A stretch of 64,000 nucleotides of DNA, from NCBI GenBank assembly GCA_900316205.1, contig ONBX01000040.1, positions 1 to 64,000 on the forward strand, in the 5' to 3' direction. The notes beneath the pieces are model-generated. The model searched no databases, was not told the DNA's origin, and was given only the letters and a program-made list of their open reading frames with translations. The position numbers were made by a program, and so were the translations under genes. This stretch comes from an uncultured Eubacteriales bacterium (lineage in GTDB: Bacteria; Bacillota; Clostridia; Oscillospirales; Oscillospiraceae). Positions 16,796 through 24,022 of this stretch are shown in pieces. Position 1 is the first letter of the stretch; every line of letters begins with the position of its first letter.

Positions 16796-18228
16796 TATCC
16801 CAGCCTCGCTTTCGTCTTCAGATAGGGGCCGCCGTCGGAGACCTTGACCCATTCCTTGTAGCCCTTGCCGCAGCCGCCGCTGCCGAAAATCTCCCGAGCC
16901 GGGGAGAGCATGGAGATGTTCCCCAGCAGATCCGGCACATAGCCGGTCATGATGATGGGGGCCACGATCCGGCCGGTGAGCTTGCCGTGCTTGATCTCCC
17001 GGCCCATCTTGATGATGCACTGGATGCCCCAGTGCTTGGGATCCTCCATGCCGCTCTCCATGCCCTCCAGCAAAAAGCCGTCCTCGATGGAGGCGATCAT
17101 GTCCTCCAGAGAATCGCTGCCGGAGTCGAAGATGGTGTTGGTCATACGGGTATAGGCCTTGTGCTCAAAGTTCTCCCGCTTGCCGTTGCCGGTGGGCTGC
17201 ACGCCCAGGCGCAGGGCGCTGAGGGCGTCGCAGATGCCGGTCTTCAGAATGCCCCGGTCGATCTCGATCACGTCCCCGGCCAGGGTGCCCTCGTCGTCAA
17301 AGGCGTAGCTCGTCACATTTTCGGCGCAGAGGGCGCCCTCGTGCATGGTGACAAGGTCGCTGCCCACCCGCTTTTCGATATACTCCTTGCCCAGGGCCCG
17401 GTTCTTCACGAACATGTCCATCTCCACCCCGTGGCCGAAGGCCTCGTGGGCGATGAGGCCCGTGACCTCCGGAGAGGCGATGATCTCATACTCGCCGGGC
17501 TCGATACGCTCCGCGTCCAGCAGCTCCAGGGCCGTTTTCACGGCCTTCTCCGCCGCCGGCTCCAGGCCCGCGAAGAGCTCCGGCCCGCCGAGACCGGAAA
17601 CACTCTGATACCCGATCTGGTTGCGGCCCTCCCGCATGGCCACGGCGGCCACGCTGCCCTCGCTGTAGACATAGCTCTGGCTCATGTCCCGGTTTTTGGT
17701 GAGGAAGAGCTTGCAGATGTGGGTGGACTGGGCCGAGGCCATGCATTCGATGAGTTCCCCGGACATTTCGCCCATCTTGTCGATGAGGGCGCTGAGCTTT
17801 TCCACCAGAGGCTTTGCGTCGGTCTCCTCGGGCAGCTGCTCCGCCTCCCGCTCCACAAAGAGAGTGCAGGGTTCGTCCGGCAGAGGCGGCGTGGGGTAGC
17901 TCTCCACCCCGGTAAGGGCCAGGAGCTTCTTCTGGGCCTCGATGGCCTCCCGGATCTCCCGGGCCGCCTCCCGGGGCTTCTCGGGGTCGAAGCCGTTCAG
18001 GGCGTATTCGCTGTACTGACCATTCTTGCTCACGCGCACCACCACGCCCCTCTCGGTGGTCATGGTCTCGCTGCCCACGGACCGGGCGTGCCGGGAAATG
18101 CGGACCGTCAGGCCCTTGGAGTCCGTTGCCAGGATGCTCACATAGTCATAGTCCGGCCCCAGCAGTCCGAGCAGCTTCCGCAGGCCCGGTTTGATCCCGC
18201 TCAGATAGGCGGAAAAGGGTGCTTTCAC
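16795..18228 (-). CDS. tldD: TldD-like zinc metallopeptidase
   Basis: Catalytic subunit of the TldD/TldE pair. It has the zinc motif HEAFGH (H261, E262, H266) and the C-terminal GNISMLSPAREIFGSGGCGKG segment of the family. 477 residues is normal. Translation starts at GTG, with GGAGG 9 nt upstream. No RiPP biosynthesis cluster is present in the window, so the substrate is unknown. Its own promoter lies at 18295-18323, with a leader of about 60 nt that contains a near-perfect palindrome, TTGCGAAAC-tt-GTTTTGCAA. Confidence 0.9.
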   Translation of the reverse strand: MKAPFSAYLSGIKPGLRKLLGLLGPDYDYVSILATDSKGLTVRISRHARSVGSETMTTERGVVVRVSKNGQYSEYALNGFDPEKPREAAREIREAIEAQKKLLALTGVESYPTPPLPDEPCTLFVEREAEQLPEETDAKPLVEKLSALIDKMGEMSGELIECMASAQSTHICKLFLTKNRDMSQSYVYSEGSVAAVAMREGRNQIGYQSVSGLGGPELFAGLEPAAEKAVKTALELLDAERIEPGEYEIIASPEVTGLIAHEAFGHGVEMDMFVKNRALGKEYIEKRVGSDLVTMHEGALCAENVTSYAFDDEGTLAGDVIEIDRGILKTGICDALSALRLGVQPTGNGKRENFEHKAYTRMTNTIFDSGSDSLEDMIASIEDGFLLEGMESGMEDPKHWGIQCIIKMGREIKHGKLTGRIVAPIIMTGYVPDLLGNISMLSPAREIFGSGGCGKGYKEWVKVSDGGPYLKTKARLG

Positions 18229-18294
18229 AGGCGTATTCCTCCTTTTTTCAGCAATTGCGAAACTTGTTTTGCAATCAGCAGTTTATTCCCCTGC

Positions 18295-18323
18295 ATTATA
18301 CCAAGGCCCGGGAGCTTTGTAAA
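18295..18323 (-). promoter_or_regulatory. Sigma-A promoter of tldD-tldE
   Basis: Minus strand: TTTACA (18323-18318), 17-nt spacer, TATAAT (18300-18295). Five of six at -35 and perfect at -10. Confidence 0.8.
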
Positions 18324-18476
18324 GCCAAAGGCCCCCGGATGGGAGAAGGCCGGCTGCCGGTTCCGCGAGGCGCAGGACGGCAGCGGCGGGCGAATTATTC
18401 TTGCGGCGGGCGCGGATCTGATATACAATAGTCTTATCATACACGCGCGCAAAGCATGTGAAAGGATGGGTCTGCC

Positions 18477-20741
18477 ATGAATCAAGGAAGGAAGCTTCTG
18501 AGTCTTTTGCTCTCGCTGCTGCTCTGCCTCTCCCTCTTTCCCGTCGCCCTGGCCGAGGAGCCGGAGGGCAGCATTGCCCCCGCCGCGCCTGACGGTGAGG
18601 GTGCCATTGTCCCGGCGGGAGACGGTGGAATAGCGGAAGCCGCCTCAGGACTCTGCGGCGAGGATCTGCGCTGGACGCTGGACGAAAGCGGCGTGCTGTG
18701 CATCTCCGGAACCGGAGACATGTGGAGCCGCAGCACGGAGACTCCCCTTTGGGAAGACTTCAGGGATCGGATCTTCTCCGTGGTGATGGAACACGGCATC
18801 ACCGGCATTGGGAACTGTGCTTTTCAGGACTGCCAGAACCTGAGCAGCGTGTCGATCCCGGATGGCGTGAGAGAGATCGGTTTCTATGCCTTCGCGTCCT
18901 GCTCCTCTCTGACCGCGCTGACGATCCCGGAGGGGGTAAAGGTCCTTGGCTATTTCCCCTTCCAGGGCTGCTCCGCACTCATTGAAGTCGCGATCCCCGG
19001 CAGTGTGACGCGGATCACGCCCCACCTCAACGGGCAGGGTCTGTTCGGGGGCTGTGACAGTCTGCGGGAGATCCGCTTCGGCGGGACCATGGCTGCCTGG
19101 GAGTCCCTCGGTGCCAACGCCGACCGCTACCGGGTCACGGTACACTGCAGCGATGGGGACATTGCCGCCGCTGCTGCCGCTTCCTGCGGAGACGCTCTGA
19201 CCTGGAGTCTCAGCGAGGAGGGCGTGCTCAGCATTGCGGGCAGCGGCGATATGTGGGATTTTGAACAGGCTGCGTCCCCCTGGTATGAAAGCAGCGGCCA
19301 GATTCGATCCCTGTGTATCGCTTCCGGCGTGACCGGCATCGGTGACTATGCCTTCGCCTGGTGCTGGAATCTGAAAGAGGCGGAAGTTCCGGTCACCCTC
19401 TCCCGGATCGGAGACCATGCCTTTGAAAGCTGCTCTGCTCTGGGAAGCCTTGCCCTCCCGGAGGGGCTCCGCTCCATCGGAGCTTTTCCCTTTTCCGGCT
19501 GCACCAGTCTTGCACAGCTCCGCATTCCGGAAAGCGTGACGGACATCGATGCCGACGCCTTCTCCCTCTTCTCCGGCCTGCTCCGCGTAACGCTCCCGAG
19601 AGATCCGGGGAACGGCGCCGCGCTGGACTTTTGTGATTGCCGCGGCATGACGGACATCGAATACACCGGAACCATGGCGCAATGGCAGCAGCTCACGGTG
19701 CTGTATCCCCGGGCTCAGGTCACGATCCACTGCAGCGACGGGGAGATCCCGCCTGTGTCTCCCGACCGCTGCGGAGACGAACTGAGCTGGAGCCTCAGCA
19801 GCGATGGCGTGCTGAGCATTGCGGGCAGCGGCGACATGTGGGATTTCCCGAAAGGGACCGCCCCCTGGTATGACAACTGCGCACAGATCCGCCAGGTCCT
19901 TCTTCCCCCTGGCTTGACCGGTATCGGCGCATATGCCTTCAGCGAATGTTTTCAGCTTTCCGGGCTGACACTTCCGGAGAGTCTGAGAAGGATCGGCGCG
20001 TGCGCCTTTCGCTCCTGCACAGCTCTCACCGGGATCACGATCCCGGCTGCGGTGACAAGCCTTGCTCCCGGCGCTTTCGAGTATTGCCAGAGTCTTGCGG
20101 AGATCTGTGTCGCGCCGGATAATCCCTGCCTGTTCTCCGAGGACGGTGCACTGTACGACAGGGAAACCGGGACGCTGCTGTGCTGGCCCTGTGCAAAAAG
20201 CGGCGCCGCCTTGATCCCGGATGGGATGACCCGTATCGGTGACGGTGCCTTCGGCTTCTGCGCCGGGCTCACCGGGCTCATCCTGCCGGAGGGTCTGCTC
20301 TCCATCGGAGACTCCGCCTTTACAGAGTGCCCCGCGCTGACAGCTGTGACCCTTCCGGCCAGCGTCACACACCTGGGTTCTCTTTCCTTCTCCTTCTGCT
20401 CCGCACTCCGGGAGATCCGCTTCTGCGGTCCCGCCCCCGATGCAGGCGGTTTCGTCTTTTACCGGGTCAGCGCTACAGCCTATTACCCTGCCGGCGACCC
20501 CTCCTGGACTGCGGAGAGACGCCAAAGCTACGATGGGAATATCACCTGGGTGCCCTATCTGCCCGGGGATGCCAATGGGGACGGATCCCTTGACATTCTG
20601 GATCTGGTGCGGCTGAGCAAGCATCTGGCCGGTGCGGATGCGGCGGTGAACGGGATTTCTGCCGAACTGAACGGAGATGGCCAGCTCACAGTCCGGGATC
20701 TGGTCCGCCTGCGGAGGCTCCTGGTGGGCGAGCCCGGCTGA
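18477..20741 (+). CDS. Secreted BspA-like LRR protein with C-terminal dockerin
   Basis: Extracellular protein of 754 residues. A signal peptide (LLSLLLSLLLCLSLFPVALA) is followed by three copies of a module CG-D-LxWSLSxxGVLSIAGSGDMW...PWY, each leading into LRR_5 repeats (IGDYAFAWC-L spacing). Residues about 695-750 form a type I dockerin: two calcium loops, DANGDGSLDILD and ELNGDGQLTVRD, each before a helix with LVRL. Dockerins bind cohesins on scaffoldins; none is in this window. The start has AAAGGAT 11 nt upstream. The gene is related to the lipoprotein at 11732. Confidence 0.9.
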   Translation: MNQGRKLLSLLLSLLLCLSLFPVALAEEPEGSIAPAAPDGEGAIVPAGDGGIAEAASGLCGEDLRWTLDESGVLCISGTGDMWSRSTETPLWEDFRDRIFSVVMEHGITGIGNCAFQDCQNLSSVSIPDGVREIGFYAFASCSSLTALTIPEGVKVLGYFPFQGCSALIEVAIPGSVTRITPHLNGQGLFGGCDSLREIRFGGTMAAWESLGANADRYRVTVHCSDGDIAAAAAASCGDALTWSLSEEGVLSIAGSGDMWDFEQAASPWYESSGQIRSLCIASGVTGIGDYAFAWCWNLKEAEVPVTLSRIGDHAFESCSALGSLALPEGLRSIGAFPFSGCTSLAQLRIPESVTDIDADAFSLFSGLLRVTLPRDPGNGAALDFCDCRGMTDIEYTGTMAQWQQLTVLYPRAQVTIHCSDGEIPPVSPDRCGDELSWSLSSDGVLSIAGSGDMWDFPKGTAPWYDNCAQIRQVLLPPGLTGIGAYAFSECFQLSGLTLPESLRRIGACAFRSCTALTGITIPAAVTSLAPGAFEYCQSLAEICVAPDNPCLFSEDGALYDRETGTLLCWPCAKSGAALIPDGMTRIGDGAFGFCAGLTGLILPEGLLSIGDSAFTECPALTAVTLPASVTHLGSLSFSFCSALREIRFCGPAPDAGGFVFYRVSATAYYPAGDPSWTAERRQSYDGNITWVPYLPGDANGDGSLDILDLVRLSKHLAGADAAVNGISAELNGDGQLTVRDLVRLRRLLVGEPG

Positions 20742-20762
20742 AAAATCAAAACATACCCCCAT

Positions 20763-20808
20763 GATATTGGCGGATCCGCCCCGGGAAGGGTGCGGATCCG
20801 CCAATATC
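20763..20808. repeat. Perfect 17-bp inverted repeat after the dockerin gene
   Basis: GATATTGGCGGATCCGC (20763-20779), 12-nt loop, exact reverse complement (20792-20808). An outer CCAT/ATGG pair extends it. It lacks a T tract on either side, so it is not a standard intrinsic terminator. Confidence 0.75.
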
Positions 20809-20826
20809 ACATCTGCATGGGAGCAC

Positions 20827-20858
20827 AAAAAAGCGCCCCTTCCCGATTGGGAAGGGGC
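20827..20858 (-). terminator. Intrinsic terminator of the candidate ncRNA
   Basis: Minus strand: GCCCCTTCCC-aatc-GGGAAGGGGC, a perfect 10-bp stem, then GC and TTTTTT (20832-20827). Confidence 0.85.
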
Positions 20859-21173
20859 AAAAGAAAAGCAATCCTGATGAATCAATCAAATGTGGATCTG
20901 CCATGGGCCGGCAGACGACGCCGCGCGCGTCTTCTGCTCTTTGCCCTGATCGGTGTTCCGCCCAGCCGAAAAAAGTGAGTGGATGGCTGGCGTTGCTGCC
21001 CGGCCAGCGTCCGGCCCTTTGGCCGCCGGAGGCCCGCAAGTAAATTGTCCTTGCTTTCCGGGTTCGCGCGAGATCTTCGGGAAAGGCGCCTGGTTGATCA
21101 AGCCCGCGCTCTTCTCGCCGGAGACACGCGCCTGGTGCCGATCGCACCGATGGGATGCCGCCCATCTCCAGTG
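20827..21173 (-). ncRNA. Candidate non-coding RNA, about 345 nt, unidentified
   Basis: The stretch lies between a good minus-strand promoter (21180-21208) and a strong terminator (20827-20858). It contains no ORF with a ribosome-binding site or recognisable protein; the open frames here have random-looking composition. Several local stems can be drawn, for example GCTGGC/GCCAGC near 20985-21010 and a CCGGC/GGCC block near 21010-21030. I looked for the conserved cores of RNase P RNA, tmRNA and SRP RNA and did not find them. It may be an unrecognised housekeeping RNA, a lineage-specific sRNA, or a decayed gene. Confidence 0.5.
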
Positions 21174-21179
21174 CCGCGC

Positions 21180-21208
21180 AGTTTACCACCGAAAAGCGGA
21201 TTTGTCAA
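21180..21208 (-). promoter_or_regulatory. Sigma-A promoter of the candidate ncRNA
   Basis: Minus strand: TTGACA (21208-21203), 17-nt spacer, TAAACT (21185-21180). Perfect -35 and four of six at -10. It has no gene start near it. Confidence 0.7.
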
Positions 21209-21332
21209 TGAACAAATTGTGAATTCTGGGAAGGGCGCCCAGCCGGAGCGGCAGCGGGCCGCCGGATAAGACCATCGGAAAACAAGGGGACCGCTGACCC
21301 GATGTAAAGCGGAACAGCGGCCCGGGCCGGGC

Positions 21333-21366
21333 AAAAAAAGACCGGGGCGGCAGGCCGCCCCGGGTC
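21333..21366 (-). terminator. Intrinsic terminator after the HlyIII-like gene
   Basis: Minus strand: GACCC-GGGGCGGC-ct-GCCGCCCC-GGTC then TTTTTTT. It lies 10 nt after the gene's stop codon. Confidence 0.9.
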
Positions 21367-21375
21367 GGATGGGCT

Positions 21376-22032
21376 TTACAGAAGATAGGCGTAGACGGCC
21401 CAGAAATGGCAAAAGCTGGCCGCCAGGCAGAAAAAATGAAAAACGGAGTGCCGGTAGCGCTTTCGGCTGTCCAGGCTGTAGAGCAGGGCCCCGATAGAAT
21501 ACAGCACGCCGCCGGCGATGAGCCAGGCCAGACCGGCGGGGCCCATGGTCTGCCGCAGGCCGGAAAAGCCGATCAGGATGGACCAGCCGCTCAGCAGCTC
21601 GCAGAGCACCGCCGCCGCCTGAAAGCGCTCCAGATCCACGGCGGTGAAGACGACGCCCAGCACCGTGAAGAGGGCCACCGCGCCGAACAGGGTCCAGCCC
21701 CGGGCCCCCGGCACCCCCAGCAGGGCCACCGGGATATAGGTGCCGAAGACCAGCAGGAAAACATTGCAATGGTCCAGCACCCGCAGGACCTTTTTCCCTT
21801 CCGTCCGGGGGGACAGGGCGTGGTACAGACAGGACATGGCGTACAGCAGGATCAAGGACGCCCCGAAGAGGGCGGCAGCGGTCACGGCCAGGGCTCCCCG
21901 GGCCCGCACCAGCATCAGCACCAGCGCAGCGACCGCCAGCAAGGCGCCGATCCCGTGGGAAATGGCGTTCCACAGCTCTTCTCCCAGCGTGTAGGGAGGG
22001 ATGCTCAGCTTTCGCTTTTCTTTCTTTTCCAT
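21376..22032 (-). CDS. trhA: Hemolysin III / PAQR family membrane protein
   Basis: Seven-helix membrane protein of the PAQR family; TrhA/YqfA members affect membrane homeostasis, and hydrolase (ceramidase-like) activity is suspected. The 218-residue product starts MEKKEKRKLSIPPYTLGEELWNAISHG. It keeps the conserved H in NAISHGIGA, the SCLYHAL motif (H near 71), D87 and H88 of LDHCN and the C-terminal HSVFHFFC histidines that form the zinc site. GGAGG lies 6 nt before the ATG. It is bounded by terminators on both sides, so it is monocistronic. Confidence 0.9.
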   Translation of the reverse strand: MEKKEKRKLSIPPYTLGEELWNAISHGIGALLAVAALVLMLVRARGALAVTAAALFGASLILLYAMSCLYHALSPRTEGKKVLRVLDHCNVFLLVFGTYIPVALLGVPGARGWTLFGAVALFTVLGVVFTAVDLERFQAAAVLCELLSGWSILIGFSGLRQTMGPAGLAWLIAGGVLYSIGALLYSLDSRKRYRHSVFHFFCLAASFCHFWAVYAYLL

Positions 22033-22053
22033 GAGGATCCTCCGATGATCGAA

Positions 22054-22081
22054 TAAAAAAGGGGAGGCGCGGGGCCTCCCG
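22054..22081 (-). terminator. Intrinsic terminator after the resolvase-like gene
   Basis: Minus strand: GGGAGGC-cccgc-GCCTCCC then CTTTTTTATT. It starts a few bases after the stop codon at 22087 and precedes the trhA start. Confidence 0.85.
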
Positions 22082-22086
22082 GGTGT

Positions 22087-22830
22087 TCAGTTCTCTTCCA
22101 TCAGCTTTTTCAGCTCTTTGGTCTCGGCCTCCACGTCCTTCTTCATCTGGCGGACGGAGTCCTCGTGGGCGGCCTCCGCTTTGCGGCGGCCCCGGCGGAT
22201 CTCCCGCTCCACGTCGTGCAGATCCAGGACCTCGTCCGCGGCCTGCTTGACGCTTTCCGCCTCGGCGCGGACCTGTTTCTTCAGCGCGCTGAGATCCTGG
22301 CGGCTCTGTTTGGCGGCCTCCTTCAACTCGCTGCGGATATCCTTTTCCATCTTCTTATAGTCTTTCATTCTCAGTGCCTCCTGTTCCTTGATGCGGCGAT
22401 AGAAGGTGTTGGGCTTCAGGTCCAGCCTGGTCATGGCCTCCCGGGCGGTGATCTCCCCGGCCTTCCAGAGAGCGACCACGCTGTCAAACAGCGTTTCATC
22501 CACGGCAATGGGCCTGCGGCCCTTGTATTTGCCCTCTTCCCGGGCCCGCTCGATGCCCTCCTGCTGCTTTTCCCGCCGGCCCCTGCGCTCCAGCGCCAGC
22601 AGCGCCCGGCAAAAGCCGAAAACGGCGCCGCCGGAGCAGCGGGTGTCGATGCCGGCGGAGGGACAGACGAAGTCCACGCGCCGCTCCTCCAGCCCGGAAA
22701 GGGCGGAGAGAAGCTCCCGGACGCTTCCCGCGGCGTCCCCCAGCTCCCGGACCTCGATGCAGTCCCCGGCCTGGGCCTTCTCCGCGGCGGAAAGGAATTC
22801 CTTCCGGTCCTTCACCGTCCACAGCGTCAT
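22087..22830 (-). CDS. Resolvase-derived DNA-binding protein with long coiled coil, catalytic region missing
   Basis: Residues 5-108 match the later part of a Tn3-type serine recombinase: AQAGDCIEVREL, IDTRCSGGAVFGFCRALLAL and the long E-helix GIERAREEGKYKGRRP. Residues 105-148 form the helix-turn-helix (EITAREAMTRLDLKPNTFYRRI). The normal N-terminus with the nucleophilic serine and YxRVS strand is absent: the strong AAAGGAGGTG site lies just before this ATG, and a promoter is 30 nt upstream. Residues 150-247 are charged, heptad-like and should form a coiled coil, which resolvases lack. It is therefore unlikely to recombine DNA and more likely binds it. A palindrome just upstream of its promoter could be its site. 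Confidence 0.75.
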   Translation of the reverse strand: MTLWTVKDRKEFLSAAEKAQAGDCIEVRELGDAAGSVRELLSALSGLEERRVDFVCPSAGIDTRCSGGAVFGFCRALLALERRGRREKQQEGIERAREEGKYKGRRPIAVDETLFDSVVALWKAGEITAREAMTRLDLKPNTFYRRIKEQEALRMKDYKKMEKDIRSELKEAAKQSRQDLSALKKQVRAEAESVKQAADEVLDLHDVEREIRRGRRKAEAAHEDSVRQMKKDVEAETKELKKLMEEN

Positions 22831-22859
22831 GATCCCACCTCCTTTGTCGTTATGGGCAG

Positions 22860-22888
22860 AGTATAGCACAGGGCTCCAAGTGTGTCAA
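22860..22888 (-). promoter_or_regulatory. Sigma-A promoter of the resolvase-like gene
   Basis: Minus strand: TTGACA (22888-22883), 17-nt spacer, TATACT (22865-22860). Nearly perfect, with a leader of about 20 nt. Confidence 0.88.
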
Positions 22889-22900
22889 TAGGGTTAAATG

Positions 22901-22924
22901 ATATTATGCAATATTTCATAATAT
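22901..22924. promoter_or_regulatory. Palindromic candidate operator upstream of the resolvase-like gene
   Basis: ATATTATG (22901-22908), 8-nt spacer, CATAATAT (22917-22924). A perfect 8-bp dyad in an AT-rich patch within GC-rich DNA, 12 bp upstream of the -35 box. A dyad this size suits a dimeric helix-turn-helix protein. Confidence 0.5.
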
Positions 22925-22989
22925 GTTCACAATCTCAATGAAACAGCCCGCGGGCTGACCCGGATCGGGCCGCCCAGGGGCTGTCAGCG

Positions 22990-23418
22990 TCAATCTTCTT
23001 TTTTCGAGACGGGGGCCGTGTCGATGCTCTTGCCGAAAACGAAGAAGCGCTGATACAGAAACTCCGTCACCAGGTTGCAGAGCATGTTGAGCCCGTCGGC
23101 AAAGACGGGGCTCCAGCCCGCCGTCTCGGTGAGATACTTGACCGCCAGGGTGGAGAGAGGCGTGAACACCGCGTAAAAGGCCGCCACCTTCAGCATGGCC
23201 ACCGGGATATTGCCGGCGGACTGAAAGGTGAACTTCCGGTTCAGGGTGAAGTTCCAGAGGACGGAGAGCACCAGACCGGTGAGATAGCAGGCCCAGCTGG
23301 GCAGAGGCGTCAGGGTTTCCAGCAGGGCGATGGTGCCCGCCTCGATGAGCCCCGCGCTGGCCGAGAAGAGGGTGAATTTCACCACCCGCCAGAGTTCTTT
23401 TTTTCTGTTGTTTTCCAC
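22990..23418 (-). CDS. GtrA-like family membrane protein
   Basis: Small four-helix membrane protein of the family that flips or presents undecaprenyl-linked sugars for teichoic acid, polysaccharide or O-antigen glucosylation. The 142-residue product begins with a GTG start (read as MENNRKKELWRVVKF) with GGAGGGA 6 nt upstream. It has the family's VLSVLWNFTLNRKFTF motif near residue 60 and LCNLVTEFLYQRFFVF near the end. No glycosyltransferase partner gene is adjacent. Confidence 0.8.
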   Translation of the reverse strand: MENNRKKELWRVVKFTLFSASAGLIEAGTIALLETLTPLPSWACYLTGLVLSVLWNFTLNRKFTFQSAGNIPVAMLKVAAFYAVFTPLSTLAVKYLTETAGWSPVFADGLNMLCNLVTEFLYQRFFVFGKSIDTAPVSKKED

Positions 23419-23501
23419 GCCTGTCCCTCCTTGCTTTTCGCATGTGCATGATAACACAGACACCGCCGTGAAACAAGAAGGATCTTCAAAAAACTGAAGG
23501 A

Positions 23502-24005
23502 TCAGAGTTGGTGCTCTTTCTGCTGCCCGTTCAGTTCCCTCATCGCGCCCATAGCGGTTTCCGCGTAGGTCTTGCAGGCGGGAAGCAGCAGGAGCAGCAG
23601 CATCACCAGGACGGTGACAGCCGCCGCAAGGATGTAAGAGATCATGTGCAGACGAAGTACAGGGTCCAGATCCATGGACAACAGGCGGATCGTTCCCTGC
23701 CGGAAGACGTTTGCCAGCATCATCACGCCGCCCACCAGGGGCAAAAGGGCCAGCTTCCCGGAGCCCCGGTACAATAGCAGCGCAAACAGCAGCGAGACCG
23801 CAAAGCCCGCAATGTTCGCCGGAGCAAACTCGATAAAGCCGATGCGGCTGCAGATCAGATCCATGATCAGGAAGAACACCCGGCTCATGATCCAAAGTGC
23901 AAGCAGGATGGCCGTCAGCTTCTTCCCGTCCCGAATCGAGGGATCCCGCCGAAATTCCTCTTCCATTTTTGCCTTAAGGGCCTGGCGCAGTTCTTTTCCT
24001 TTCAT
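23502..24005 (-). CDS. Integral membrane protein of unknown function
   Basis: Not recognised. The 167-residue product has a charged N-terminal 30 residues (KELRQALKAKMEEEFRRD) followed by four hydrophobic segments at about 31-53, 62-79, 83-100 and 119-142. The end is polar. The ATG lies 17 nt after the ABC-F stop, with GGAG 9 nt upstream that overlaps the previous gene's end, so the two are probably co-transcribed. Confidence 0.7.
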   Translation of the reverse strand: MKGKELRQALKAKMEEEFRRDPSIRDGKKLTAILLALWIMSRVFFLIMDLICSRIGFIEFAPANIAGFAVSLLFALLLYRGSGKLALLPLVGGVMMLANVFRQGTIRLLSMDLDPVLRLHMISYILAAAVTVLVMLLLLLLPACKTYAETAMGAMRELNGQQKEHQL

Positions 24006-24022
24006 AACAAACTTCTCCTATC

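Noticed and set aside
20881-21173. RNase P RNA, tmRNA or SRP RNA
   Set aside because: I looked for the conserved cores (for example GAGGAAAGTCC of RNase P, the tmRNA 3' end and the SRP GGAAGG/AGCAG loop). I did not see them on either strand.
20746-21189. Possible 147-residue protein on the minus strand
   Set aside because: It starts without a ribosome-binding site and runs through the terminator of the candidate RNA. Its composition looks random, so I prefer a non-coding RNA.
22916-23476. Open frame overlapping the gtrA-like gene in another frame
   Set aside because: The in-frame gtrA-like protein has four helices and family motifs. The other frame has none.
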